A DNA stretch of 64,000 bases, from NCBI GenBank assembly GCA_020633775.1, contig JACKDA010000004.1:87127-151126 (forward strand), in the 5' to 3' direction. This DNA comes from Gemmatimonadales bacterium (lineage in GTDB: Bacteria; Gemmatimonadota; Gemmatimonadetes; Gemmatimonadales; GWC2-71-9). This document shows positions 23,301 through 30,577 of this stretch, piece by piece; within the stretch, counting starts at the first letter, position 1, and every line of letters starts with the position of its first letter. Both the position numbers and the translations under genes were made by a program. The notes beneath the pieces are model-generated. The model worked only from the letters and a program-made list of their open reading frames with translations, was not told the origin of the DNA and made no database searches.

Positions 23301-23592
23301 GGCAAAGCACGAGCCGATGCAGTTCGCCACCTTCGACGATGGCGAGGGGCTGGTCGAGTGCGTCCTCTTCCCCGACGTCTACGCCGAGCGGAGCCATGTC
23401 CTCTTCGACCAGGGACCGTTCATCTTCCGGGGCATCGTGGAGGAATCGTTCGGCGCGCTCACCGTGACGGTGACACATCTCGAGCGGGTGGAGCGTATGA
23501 TCGCGCGGATGGCGACGCAGGGACCGCGGGGCACGAGAAGCGAGAAGCGGGAAGCGAGAGGCGCGAGGCGAAAGGAGCGGCATCCGGAATGA
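20356..23592 (+). CDS. dnaE2: Error-prone DNA polymerase III alpha subunit (DnaE2)
   Basis: The 1078-residue protein begins with a PHP domain (THLHVHTWFSFGHGASSPEV), has the polymerase acids in PPDIDLDFPW and LVKIDLLGNRSLAV, the CGRGSVANSIVSYCLG fingers region, a helix-hairpin-helix segment and an OB fold near the end. It carries out translesion synthesis with ImuB. Two 31-residue inserts (about residues 191-221 and 875-905), rich in Arg, Asn and Pro, are encoded by in-frame copies of a palindromic repeat. They lie in linker regions: after LLDAIHRNGTLDD and between the HhH and OB parts. The C-terminal tail (TRSEKREARGARRKERHPE) is encoded by heptad-repeat DNA. The start lies inside a repeat and lacks a ribosome site. 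Confidence 0.9.
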   Translation: MTFTHLHVHTWFSFGHGASSPEVLARAAAERGYRALAMTDTNGVYGAVEFQRACEAVGIRPILGAHLRTRHHEAIVLAEDAHGWAALCRAITAIHWDPDLALTAQLAVDRQGLTVLSRDIDLLQRLVQLSGPAGICAELVPGPERHRVLHAARQLGIPAVVTGAVAMAHAQDWQRQRLLDAIHRNGTLDDPSLRGPQGRSNPAPWTRNRIASPPVAARNDGRDAWLRPGPDLERHFPDVPEAFAAAGVIAERCQYRIPMGRTIAPRASDADDALQRLRALAYDGAMRRYGALAPVTRDRLEHELGIIGLKGFADYFLVVHDIVQHGPTHCGRGSVANSIVSYCLGITHVEPLASGLLFERFLNPARKDPPDIDLDFPWDERDRILAWVFRKWPRPRAAMVSNHNTLRLRGALREVAKVHGRPAAEIREVTRRVPYFHDGGGARELFATHPNFRGLKLPAVWQEFAAQAEALVGTPRHLSLHPGGVVIVPTALTDVVPIEPAAKRLDGAPDLTVPVIQFEKDGAEDAGLVKIDLLGNRSLAVIRDAITMVREHSGVALDYTSQEAGADEATREVFRTGNSLGVFYTESPASRLLNLKSRADTFELLVLNTSIIRPASNRWITIYLERLHGAPYEPLHPSLRDTLAETFGVMVYQEDVVNVAHAFAGLDWASADGLRKALSKKKPEAHLHDSFDAFVRGAKALGRDEASIAKVWEMILSFAGYSFCKGHSCSYIHVAQQSAYLRANHPAEFIAAVLANGGGFYRPFAYVAEAMRMGVRVLPPDVNASAWRCLGRDGTLRVGFQFISGLSAEGVERLLAARESGGPFRDLDDLRRRAGLAADDLRLLVKVGACDAIAGSRNRPQLLWAIDTGEGPTAPSLRGPQGRSNPAPCTRNRIASPPVAARNDGLPLGGSRPPPALRDYPPERKRQDAWALLGFCTDCHPMALHAEALRRFRLVKSPDLARHVGRRVLMAGMYTTGKPVHTAKHEPMQFATFDDGEGLVECVLFPDVYAERSHVLFDQGPFIFRGIVEESFGALTVTVTHLERVERMIARMATQGPRGTRSEKREARGARRKERHPE
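20926..21017 (+). repeat. 92-bp palindromic repeat inside dnaE2, copy 1
   Basis: The unit begins CCGTCATTGCGAG and ends CTCGCAATGACGG, a 13-bp terminal inverted repeat, with an inner pair CGAAGCAATCC/GGATTGCTTCG. It is 98-99% identical to the copy at 22978-23069 and translated in the same frame in both, as PSLRGPQGRSNPAP and RNRIASPPVAARNDG. It has no coding capacity of its own, so it resembles a non-autonomous or REP-like mobile palindrome. Confidence 0.95.
22978..23069 (+). repeat. 92-bp palindromic repeat inside dnaE2, copy 2
   Basis: Same unit as copy 1 with one or two base changes (CCGTGTACACGG instead of CCGTGGACACGG, which makes the centre a perfect palindrome). It is read in frame and adds the same peptide. 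Flanking dnaE2 sequence resumes normally on both sides. Confidence 0.95.
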
Positions 23593-25325
23593 CGACAGGC
23601 ACACCGCGGCCACGTGCCGGCCGACACGAGCAGGCATGCCCCTCCCCCGTCGCGGCGCTCGTGATGGTCGCCCTGCTCGCGGCGCCGCTCACCGCCCAGG
23701 ACCGCGCCTGGTGGGACACCCTGCCGCCGGTCGAGCAGCCGCGCATCACCTGGAGTCGGCAGTCGGTGCACGTCCCGATGCGCGACGGCGTGCGTCTCGC
23801 CGTCGACCTCTACCTCCCCACGGGCGCCGACCGCGCCCACCCGGTGGCGACCATCCTGCACCAGACGCGGTACCGCCGCGGCCTGCAGTTCCGCGACCCG
23901 GCCCGCGAGGCGGCCGCCGGGCCGACCGCGGGGTTGATGCCCTTCCTGCAGGCGGGCTACGCGGTGGTGATCGTCGACGTGCGCGGCACCGGCGCGTCGT
24001 TCGGCAGCCGCACGACCGAGTTCTCGCCCGAGGAGGTGCGCGACGGCTGGGACGTGCTCGACTGGATCGTGGCCCAGCCGTGGTCCGATGGCGTGGTCGG
24101 CGCGACCGGGATCTCCTATCCCGGCACGACCGCCGAGCTGGCGGGCACGCTGGGGCACCCGGCGCTGAAGGCGGTCGCGCCGCTCTTCTCGATCTACGAC
24201 TTCCTGCCCGACGTCATCCGCCCCGGCGGGATCTTCCTCGACCCGTTCTTCCGGAGCTGGGCCTCGCTGGTCGCGCGGATGGATGCGAACCGCCTCGACC
24301 CACCCGGCGGGCCGGTCACCGGGGTGCGACCGGTCGATGGCCCCGAGGGCGGGCGCCTCCTCGCCGAGGCGATCGCCGAGCACGCGGCCAACGCCAGCAT
24401 CCATCCGCAGGCCGCCGCACTGACCAGCCGGGACGCGCGCAGCCCAGACGGGATCTCCCTCGATGCGGTGTCGCCCCACGCGCGCTACGACACGCTGTCA
24501 CGGCGGATCCCGATCTACTCCTATGGCGGCTGGGCCGACGGCTTTTCCGGGTCACAGATCGCGCGGTTCGTCGCGCAACCGTCCCCGGGCTCGCGCCTGC
24601 TGATGGGACCGTGGAATCACGGCGGGGCGTGGGCCTATTACCCCGGACAGCGCCCGGTGCGGTCGCAGTTCGACCAGTCGCGCGAACTGCTGCGCTTCTT
24701 CGATTGGCACCTGCGCGGGATCCCGACCGGGATCGAACACGAACCGCCCGTCTGGTACTTCACCACCGGCAGCAACCAGTGGAAGAGCGCCGAGCGATGG
24801 CCGGTCGCCACGCGCGACACGGTGGTGACGCTCGCCGGCTCACGCGAGGGAGGCCCCGTGCGGCGGCTCGCCGTCAACCCGACCCTCGGCACCGGGAACC
24901 AGTCGCGCTGGAACACCATCCTCGGCGGCGGCGCGGTCGCCTACCGGCCACGCCAGGCGAGCGACACCGCGGGGCAGCTGCACCTCACGGTGGTGCCCGT
25001 GCTGGAGGCACCGCTCACCCTCACCGGACGCGCGCGGGTCCGGCTCGAGCTCGCCGCCGCGGCGCCGGGCACGACGCTGTTCCTGTACCTCGAGGAGGTC
25101 GACGCCACCGGCGCGGGGGCACTGGTCGCCGAAGGGCAGGTCCTCGCCCCGGGTCCGGGCGTCATCGAGGTCGCGCTGCTCCCGGTGTCGCACCAGTTCG
25201 CCGCCGGACGCGGAATCCGCGTGGTGGTCACGCGCCGCGACATCGACCACTTCGCCGCCGACGCCACCACCGGGACACCCGTCGAGGTGGCGGCCGTCCG
25301 GGTCACGCTGCCGATCGAGCCCTGA
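23589..25325 (+). CDS. Exported CocE/NonD family hydrolase (X-Pro dipeptidyl-peptidase-like)
   Basis: The 578-residue protein has an N-terminal leader (VAALVMVALLAAPLTAQ) and an alpha/beta hydrolase domain: VPMRDGVRLAVDLYLP, the nucleophile in GATGISYPGTTAE, Asp in GGWADGF and His in GPWNHGG. A C-terminal jelly-roll domain begins around residue 420. Such enzymes cleave acyl-amino acids, esters or X-Pro peptides outside the cytoplasm. The ATG at 23589 overlaps the dnaE2 stop codon (ATGA), although a functional link with mutagenesis seems unlikely; the DNA just before it is heptad repeat. Confidence 0.85.
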   Translation: MTTGTPRPRAGRHEQACPSPVAALVMVALLAAPLTAQDRAWWDTLPPVEQPRITWSRQSVHVPMRDGVRLAVDLYLPTGADRAHPVATILHQTRYRRGLQFRDPAREAAAGPTAGLMPFLQAGYAVVIVDVRGTGASFGSRTTEFSPEEVRDGWDVLDWIVAQPWSDGVVGATGISYPGTTAELAGTLGHPALKAVAPLFSIYDFLPDVIRPGGIFLDPFFRSWASLVARMDANRLDPPGGPVTGVRPVDGPEGGRLLAEAIAEHAANASIHPQAAALTSRDARSPDGISLDAVSPHARYDTLSRRIPIYSYGGWADGFSGSQIARFVAQPSPGSRLLMGPWNHGGAWAYYPGQRPVRSQFDQSRELLRFFDWHLRGIPTGIEHEPPVWYFTTGSNQWKSAERWPVATRDTVVTLAGSREGGPVRRLAVNPTLGTGNQSRWNTILGGGAVAYRPRQASDTAGQLHLTVVPVLEAPLTLTGRARVRLELAAAAPGTTLFLYLEEVDATGAGALVAEGQVLAPGPGVIEVALLPVSHQFAAGRGIRVVVTRRDIDHFAADATTGTPVEVAAVRVTLPIEP

Positions 25326-25433
25326 GCACCGCCGGACCGGTGCCGGCTGCCCGGTGTCGACGGCCGTGTGTCGGTGATCGCATCGCCGGGGTCATATTGC
25401 ATGAAGCCGTCCTGCTGTCGCCCGGAGGTCTCC

Positions 25434-25844
25434 ATGTCCCGATCATCGGTGTGGCTCACCCTCGCCATGCTCGGCTGTCACGCACCCACCGTGGTGCAGG
25501 ACACGCCGCTGCCGGTGCCGGGAAGCCGAGAACTCCGCATCGGCGAGGTCGTGCCGCTCGACGACACGCCCTACATCCTCCGACTGGTGGAGGTCGAGGG
25601 CGATTCCCGTTGCCCCGTCGAGGCGCTGTGCGTCTGGGCGGGCGAGGTCCGGCTCCAGGCGGTGCTTGCCGCGCGACCGGGCATGGGACTCCCCGACCGC
25701 GTGCTGCAGTTCACCAGCCAGCGCCCGATCGTGGCTGACGGGATCGAGTTTCGTATCGCCGAGGTCACCCCCGTGGCCCACGCCGGCCGCACGATCGCGC
25801 AAGGCGACTATCGCCTGACCATTGCCACCCGCCCCGCACCGTGA
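25434..25844 (+). CDS. Small lipoprotein of unknown function
   Basis: The 136-residue protein has a lipoprotein signal with lipobox L-A-M-L-G-C at residue 15 or so (SVWLTLAMLGCHAPT). The mature part is beta-rich and contains the motif SRCPVEALCVWAGEVRLQ, a C-P-x4-C-x-W pattern seen in several small exported proteins, where the Cys pair is probably a disulfide. The ATG at 25434 is preceded by GGAGG at good distance; an earlier in-frame ATG lacks one. Function is unknown. Confidence 0.7.
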   Translation: MSRSSVWLTLAMLGCHAPTVVQDTPLPVPGSRELRIGEVVPLDDTPYILRLVEVEGDSRCPVEALCVWAGEVRLQAVLAARPGMGLPDRVLQFTSQRPIVADGIEFRIAEVTPVAHAGRTIAQGDYRLTIATRPAP

Positions 25845-25850
25845 GTTGCG

Positions 25851-26228
25851 ATGCCTGAAGCCCAGACGCCCTTCCGCCTCGTGCAGGTTGCCCTCCGGGT
25901 CCTCGACCTCGAGCGGGCGATCGCGTTCTATCGTGACGTCCTCGGGCTGCCGTTCCTCTTTCGCGCCGAGCCGGGGATGGCCTTCTTCGACCTGGATGGC
26001 GTGCGACTCCTGCTCGGGACGGTCGAGGCGAGCGGCCCGCTCGAGCGCTCGACCCCGCTCTACCTGGGGGCGACGGACATCGCGGCGACGGCGAGGCGGA
26101 TGCGCGCGGCGGGGGTCACCTTCCACAAGGAGCCGGCCCTGATCGCGCGGATGCCGGAGCGCGAGGTGTGGCTGGCGGAGTTCGTGGACTCGGAGGGGAA
26201 CGTGATGGCGCTGATGGAGGAGCGCTGA
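25851..26228 (+). CDS. VOC family (glyoxalase/dioxygenase-like) protein
   Basis: The 125-residue protein is a single vicinal-oxygen-chelate domain with two beta-alpha-beta-beta-beta units: LRVLDLERAIAFYRDVLGLPF opens the first, ATDIAATARRMRAAGVTF the second, and FVDSEGNVMALME closes it. Candidate metal ligands are an early His/Gln position occupied by Gln (QVALRV), His in TFHKEP and a final Glu. Substrate cannot be told. It follows the lipoprotein gene by 6 bases and is probably co-transcribed. Confidence 0.8.
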   Translation: MPEAQTPFRLVQVALRVLDLERAIAFYRDVLGLPFLFRAEPGMAFFDLDGVRLLLGTVEASGPLERSTPLYLGATDIAATARRMRAAGVTFHKEPALIARMPEREVWLAEFVDSEGNVMALMEER

Positions 26229-26246
26229 ACGCCCGGCCCTGAACGG

Positions 26247-26284
26247 GCACCAGCCCGGTCCCGCGCGGCGGGCCGGACTGGTGC
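26247..26284. terminator. Hairpin between convergent genes
   Basis: GCACCAG at 26247-26253 pairs with CTGGTGC at 26278-26284, with further pairing CCGG/CCGG and CCCGC/GCGGG inside. The strong hairpin lies between two converging genes and probably ends transcription from both sides, though no T-run is present. Confidence 0.6.
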
Positions 26285-26322
26285 GTGATACCGGCGGCCG
26301 CGCCGCCGGCCCCAGCGAGGAC

Positions 26323-27012
26323 TCAGGCCTCCCGAATCGGGACCACTTCCAGCTCACCGCTCGAGCGGCGGACGAGGATCAGGCTCCACACTTCTCCGCC
26401 ACCCAGCGACACCACCCGCTCCACCTCGACCATCCCGGTGGCCTGCGCCGTGATCCCGAGGCGGTAGGTTCCCGGGGGGCGGATGACGAAGCCGGGAAAC
26501 TCCCCGCCCGCGGTGGCACCATACTCCAGGGGGGAGACGAGCCGCGCGGCCGAATCGAGCGGCACCCCTGCCACGCTCAACCAGGCGTCGAGCGCCGGGG
26601 TCCCCTGGACCGTGTTGATGACCCGAACCTTCACCTCGGTGGCCCGCGGGAGCGAGGCGGTGTCCGCCGCGATCACGACCGCCCCACCCCCGATCACCGC
26701 CCCGCCAAGGATCGCCGTGCGCCGACCGCCAACCGAGACCGCAAACTGCGCCGAGGAGAGGATCCGCCCCCCCTCGGCGCGGGCCTCGAGGCGATGGGTC
26801 CCCGCGGGGACCACCCGGCTGATCCGGGTGCCGCTCGCGGGCACGCTGAGCGCGGCGTCGTCGAGGAGGAGCGTGGCCACGGTCCCCTCGGGCAGGGCGT
26901 TCAGGATCGCGAGCTGGGCATCGCCGGGTGGCAAGCCGCCGCTCGGATCCGTCGACCCGCAGGCGACGGACGCAGCGAGCAGCAACATCAGGAGACCGCG
27001 GCGCAGGGGCAT
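26323..27012 (-). CDS. DUF4397-type lipoprotein
   Basis: From the ATG at 27012 the 229-residue product begins MPLRRGLLMLLLAASVACGS, a lipoprotein signal with Cys19 or so. The rest consists of beta-rich repeats such as LAILNALPEGTVATLLLDD, VPAGTHRLEARAEGG, VRVINTVQGTPALDAWLS and RPPGTYRLGITA. These are the two-repeat pattern of DUF4397, periplasmic or surface proteins of unknown role. It runs convergent to the VOC gene and divergent from the ECF sigma gene. Confidence 0.75.
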   Translation of the reverse strand: MPLRRGLLMLLLAASVACGSTDPSGGLPPGDAQLAILNALPEGTVATLLLDDAALSVPASGTRISRVVPAGTHRLEARAEGGRILSSAQFAVSVGGRRTAILGGAVIGGGAVVIAADTASLPRATEVKVRVINTVQGTPALDAWLSVAGVPLDSAARLVSPLEYGATAGGEFPGFVIRPPGTYRLGITAQATGMVEVERVVSLGGGEVWSLILVRRSSGELEVVPIREA

Positions 27013-27149
27013 CGAGGAGGTCGGGGTGAAGGGTCGGACAGGAAGGATCGGAATCACCAATGGTATCACGGGGAAGACCCCGGCCGGGCCGGGAGCGTCA
27101 CCTGTGCCCGGTTCGGTGACCCTTCGGGCGATGCAGGGGTCTTGACGAG

Positions 27150-27683
27150 GTGACGCCGACCGACGCCGCGCTCATCGAGCGGATCGCCGCGGGCGATTCG
27201 GCGGCCCTGGGGATGCTGATGGATCGGCATGCCCCGGCCCTGATGCGCTACGCGACGCACTTCCTGCAGTCGGCCGATGACGCCGACGAGGTCCTGCAGG
27301 ACACGTTCATCCGTGCCGAGCGGGCGATCCGGGGCGGGATGCGGCCCGACAATCCCTCGGGGTGGTTGTTCCGCATCGCGGTCAATCGCTGTCGGTCGCG
27401 GCGCAAGCGGTGGTGGCGGTTGCTCGGGGGGGAGGCCGGCGAGCTGGTGATCGCCCGCGCCGCCGACCCGCCGGAAGTCGAGGCCCGTGAGTGGCGACAT
27501 GAGATCGCCGTGGCACTGGCGCACCTCTCGACCCCGGCGCGGGAGGCGTTCCTCCTCAAGCACGTCGAGGGACTGACCTACGAGGAAATGGCGACGATCA
27601 CCGGCGCGGGTGTGCCGGCTCTCAAGATGCGGGTCTCGCGGGCATGCGAGCGCCTGCGCGACCTGCTGAAGGATGTGCGATGA
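27150..27683 (+). CDS. ECF-type RNA polymerase sigma factor
   Basis: The 177-residue protein has sigma region 2 (ALMRYATHFLQSADDADEVLQDTFIRAER and NPSGWLFRIAVNRCRSRRKR) and region 4 (LAHLSTPAREAFLLKHVEGLTYEEMATITG, VPALKMRVSRACERLRDLL). It starts with GTG. The next gene overlaps by ATGA and encodes a single-pass membrane protein, the usual place for an anti-sigma factor. It likely responds to an envelope or carbohydrate signal and may control the following exported proteins. Confidence 0.92.
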   Translation: MTPTDAALIERIAAGDSAALGMLMDRHAPALMRYATHFLQSADDADEVLQDTFIRAERAIRGGMRPDNPSGWLFRIAVNRCRSRRKRWWRLLGGEAGELVIARAADPPEVEAREWRHEIAVALAHLSTPAREAFLLKHVEGLTYEEMATITGAGVPALKMRVSRACERLRDLLKDVR

Positions 27684-28147
27684 CCGACGAACTCCCCCCG
27701 AACGACCCGCTGCTCGGCGTGGTCGGTGCCCTCCGCGAGGGCACCGCACCCCGGCACGGGCTGGTCGATCGGACTCGCCGCCGGGCCCGACGGGCACGGC
27801 TCCGCGCCCGCCTCTCCACCGCGGCAGGCACCCTCGCGATCGCCCTCGTGGCGGTCGTCCTCCTCCGCCCACGGGAAGCCGCCGCCGGGCAGATCACCTT
27901 TGCGCTGAATGCGCCGGCCAGCTCGGGAGTCTCCCTGGTGGGCGACTTCACCGAATGGGAAACCGACCGGGTCCGGCTCACCCCGGCCGGCGGCGATCGC
28001 TGGGAGGTGACCTTGCAGCTTCCCCCGGGGCGTTATCGTTTTGCCTATGTCACCGACGGCGGGGAATGGCTCCCCGATCCCGACGCGGCGCCGGTCCCCG
28101 ATGATTTCGGGCGGCCGACCTCCGTCCTGACCGTCCCGACACCATGA
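27680..28147 (+). CDS. Single-pass membrane protein with CBM48-like domain, candidate anti-sigma factor
   Basis: The 155-residue protein has a short cytoplasmic part with Arg-rich helix (RTRRRARRARLRARL), one membrane helix (GTLAIALVAVVLL) and an extracytoplasmic domain: SGVSLVGDFTEWE, LTPAGGDRWEVTLQLPPGRYRFAYVTDGGEWLPDPDA. That domain has the signature of the glycogen-binding E-set/CBM48 family. Topology and ATGA overlap with the sigma gene suggest it senses a glycan or glycan-like ligand and holds the sigma factor. No zinc-binding anti-sigma motif is present. Confidence 0.7.
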   Translation: MTDELPPNDPLLGVVGALREGTAPRHGLVDRTRRRARRARLRARLSTAAGTLAIALVAVVLLRPREAAAGQITFALNAPASSGVSLVGDFTEWETDRVRLTPAGGDRWEVTLQLPPGRYRFAYVTDGGEWLPDPDAAPVPDDFGRPTSVLTVPTP

Positions 28148-28749
28148 CGATGACGCGCTTCCACCCGACCCTCGCGCTGGTCCTCGGACTCGCCACCCCG
28201 CTCGCCGCCCAGGATGCGTCGAGCCTGGCCGGGGCCCGCTCGCAGCGCGGGGCGGAGCTCGCCGCCGTCGACCAGCGCCTCGGCGGCCGGTTCCCGTCCA
28301 GCGTCGCGCTCCGGATCCACGGCATCATCGACTCGGCGACCGCCGAGGGGTTGCCGGCTGAGCCGCTGGTGCTTCGCGCACTCGAGGGCGGCGCCAAGGG
28401 GGTCAAGGCGGACGCGATCTACGTCGCGCTCGGGCGGCTGCGCGCCTCGATGCGGCTCGCCGCCCAGGCGATCGGCCTCGACGCGCCGGCCAGCGACCTG
28501 AGCACCGCCGCGGCGGCGCTCCAGACCGGCCTCGCCCCCGTCCGGCTCGTCGAGCTCCGCTCGGCGCGCGGCACGGCGTCCCTGGTGGTCCCGCTCGGAG
28601 CCTACCTCGACCTCACCGCCCGCGGCGCGGTCCCCGAGCGGGCGTGGCAGCGGGTCATCGACCTGGCACGGCGCAAGGCCGAGGACCGGGCGTACGAGGC
28701 GATCGACCCCGCCGACCTGGTGGCGCGTCGCCCGGAGGATCGCCGCTGA
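28144..28749 (+). CDS. Exported protein of unknown function in the sigma operon
   Basis: The 201-residue product has a signal peptide (PTLALVLGLATPLAAQ). The mature part is mostly helical, Ala-rich, and contains GGAKGVKADAIYVALGRLRASM and a C-terminal basic stretch. No family was recognised. It overlaps both neighbours by 1-4 nt and therefore belongs to the ECF sigma operon. Confidence 0.65.
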   Translation: MTMTRFHPTLALVLGLATPLAAQDASSLAGARSQRGAELAAVDQRLGGRFPSSVALRIHGIIDSATAEGLPAEPLVLRALEGGAKGVKADAIYVALGRLRASMRLAAQAIGLDAPASDLSTAAAALQTGLAPVRLVELRSARGTASLVVPLGAYLDLTARGAVPERAWQRVIDLARRKAEDRAYEAIDPADLVARRPEDRR

Positions 28750-29888
28750 TGGTCGCCCGCCGCCGGTGGTTGCTGGCCGTGGCCCTCTGTCCCGGTGTCA
28801 TCGGGGCACAGGCGGCCGCGCTCACCACCGGCGGCGGCGTTGGGCAGTTCGACCAATCGGCAACCGGTGCACTCGGCACGATCGGTCTCGATGCCGGCGG
28901 TCGACTCGGCCCCGTTGCACTCTCGCTCGCCTCCTCGACCATCACGTACCAGGACATCGGCACCACCAACCGCATCGGGGCCGACCTGCTCCTCGACTTC
29001 GCGCGGCAGGGATGGCGCGCGGGGATCGGCCCCCGCTTCGAACTCGGCAACACGGTGCGTGGCAGCTGGACCAACGCATGGAGCGGCGTCGGCATGGTCG
29101 GCCGGACCCTGGGCCCGTTCGACCTCCAGGTGGAGGCGGGCGAGGGGATCACCCACCCGATGGCGCAGCGGGTCTCGTTCGGTCGGCGCGGCGCCGAGCT
29201 CGGCGTGGCGATCGGCCCGGTGCACCTGCGCGGCAGCCTCGGGGTCACCGTGCTGCGCGACAGCACCCTGCGCGACAACGTCTTCTTCAACGGCACCGTC
29301 CCGGCCGGAACCGATATCGACACCCTGTTCCGGGACCGGACCCGCCAGATCGATGATCTCGCGATCACCATGGCCGTGCAGTTGCCGACGATGCAGATCA
29401 CCGGCACCGTCGGCCGTCGCAGCGGCGATGCCATTGCCACCCAGGGATGGTGGCGACTGCGCGCCCTCGTCCCGCTGACGGCGGTGGCCAGCGTCGAGAT
29501 CGGCGCGAACCGCAATCCCGCCGATGTCGTGCTGGGCATCCCCGGCGGACGCGAGACGACCCTCGGGCTTCGCGTCGCCCTCCCCGACCCGGCGACCCGC
29601 ACCCGGACGGTGGCGCGCGTCGTCGTCGAGCGCGAGGACGCCCGGCACGTGCGCGTCGTGCTCTCGCTGCCGGGCGGCTCCCGGGCCCGGCTGATGGGAG
29701 AGATGACGGGGTGGCGCCCGGTGGACCTCGAGCCGATCGGCGGCGGACGATTCGTCGGCTCCTTCCTCGCCGTCCCCGGCACCTACCGCATCAATGTCGC
29801 GCTCGACGATGGCCCGTGGGTCGCGCCGCCGGGGATGCCGCGCATCGAGGATGGCTTCGGCGGGATGGTGGGACTGCTGGAGCTCTGA
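28749..29888 (+). CDS. Exported beta-rich protein with C-terminal glycogen-binding-like domain
   Basis: The 379-residue protein has a leader (RRWLLAVALCPGVIGAQAAA), then about 260 residues of alternating strands reminiscent of an outer membrane barrel (GPRFELGN, GAELGVAIGPVHLRGSLGV, MAVQLPTMQITGTVGRR). The last 90 residues resemble the E-set domain of the anti-sigma candidate: VRVVLSLPGGSRARLMGEMT, FVGSFLAVPGTYRINVALDD and PPGMPRIEDGFGG. The shared domain ties it to the same signal. ATG at 28749 overlaps the previous TGA. Confidence 0.65.
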   Translation: MVARRRWLLAVALCPGVIGAQAAALTTGGGVGQFDQSATGALGTIGLDAGGRLGPVALSLASSTITYQDIGTTNRIGADLLLDFARQGWRAGIGPRFELGNTVRGSWTNAWSGVGMVGRTLGPFDLQVEAGEGITHPMAQRVSFGRRGAELGVAIGPVHLRGSLGVTVLRDSTLRDNVFFNGTVPAGTDIDTLFRDRTRQIDDLAITMAVQLPTMQITGTVGRRSGDAIATQGWWRLRALVPLTAVASVEIGANRNPADVVLGIPGGRETTLGLRVALPDPATRTRTVARVVVEREDARHVRVVLSLPGGSRARLMGEMTGWRPVDLEPIGGGRFVGSFLAVPGTYRINVALDDGPWVAPPGMPRIEDGFGGMVGLLEL

Positions 29889-29961
29889 TCGCTCAACCTG
29901 ACGCGCACGCCGACCGTACCGTTGGGGAGACCCATCACTGTCCTCTCCTCCGGAGTCCCCC

Positions 29962-30576
29962 GTGCGCCTGCCGTTCCTCGCCGTCCCGCTGCTCGCCACC
30001 CTGTCGTTCACCCCGCTCCTCGCGCAGTCCACCCCCGCCACCACCCGGCTGGTCGTCGCGCCCACCGGCAACGAGGCGCGCTACCGGGTGCGGGAACAGT
30101 TCGCGGGCGTCGACTTTCCGAACGATGCGGTGGGGCGCACCGCGGCCGTCTCCGGCAGCATCGTGCTCGCGGCCGATGGATCGGTCGTGCCCGACCAATC
30201 GCTCATCACGATCGACCTCCGCCCGCTCACCAGCGACAAGGAACGCCGCGACGGCTATGTCCAGCGCCGGCTCCTCGAGACCGAGCAGTATCCCACCGCG
30301 ACCCTCAAGGTCACCGCGCTGCGCGGCGTGCCGAGCCCGCTGCCGACGAGCGGGACCCTGGCGCTCACCCTGCAGGGCGACCTCACCGTGCACGGCACCA
30401 CCCGACCGACGACGTGGGAGATCAGTGCGACCGCGACACCCGAGGGCTACACCGGCACCGCGGTGACGCGCTTCACCTTCGAGACGTTCGAGCTGACCAA
30501 GCCCCGCGTCGCGATCCTGCTCAGCATCGACGACGACATCGCGCTGGAGTACGACTTCACGCTGCGGCGGCAGTGA
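29962..30576 (+). CDS. YceI family periplasmic protein
   Basis: The 204-residue protein starts at a GTG, has a signal peptide (FLAVPLLATLSFTPLLAQ) and the YceI lipocalin-like barrel: VAPTGNEARYRVREQF, GSIVLAADGSV, TIDLRPLTSDKERRDGYVQ with the conserved RD pair, FPTATL-like YPTATLKVTAL, LTVHGTTRPTTWEI and FETFELTKPRVAILLSIDDDIALEYDFTL. Members bind polyisoprenoids or amphiphiles in the periplasm. It may be a separate transcript, with 73 nt before it. Confidence 0.88.
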   Translation: MRLPFLAVPLLATLSFTPLLAQSTPATTRLVVAPTGNEARYRVREQFAGVDFPNDAVGRTAAVSGSIVLAADGSVVPDQSLITIDLRPLTSDKERRDGYVQRRLLETEQYPTATLKVTALRGVPSPLPTSGTLALTLQGDLTVHGTTRPTTWEISATATPEGYTGTAVTRFTFETFELTKPRVAILLSIDDDIALEYDFTLRRQ

Positions 30577-30577
30577 G

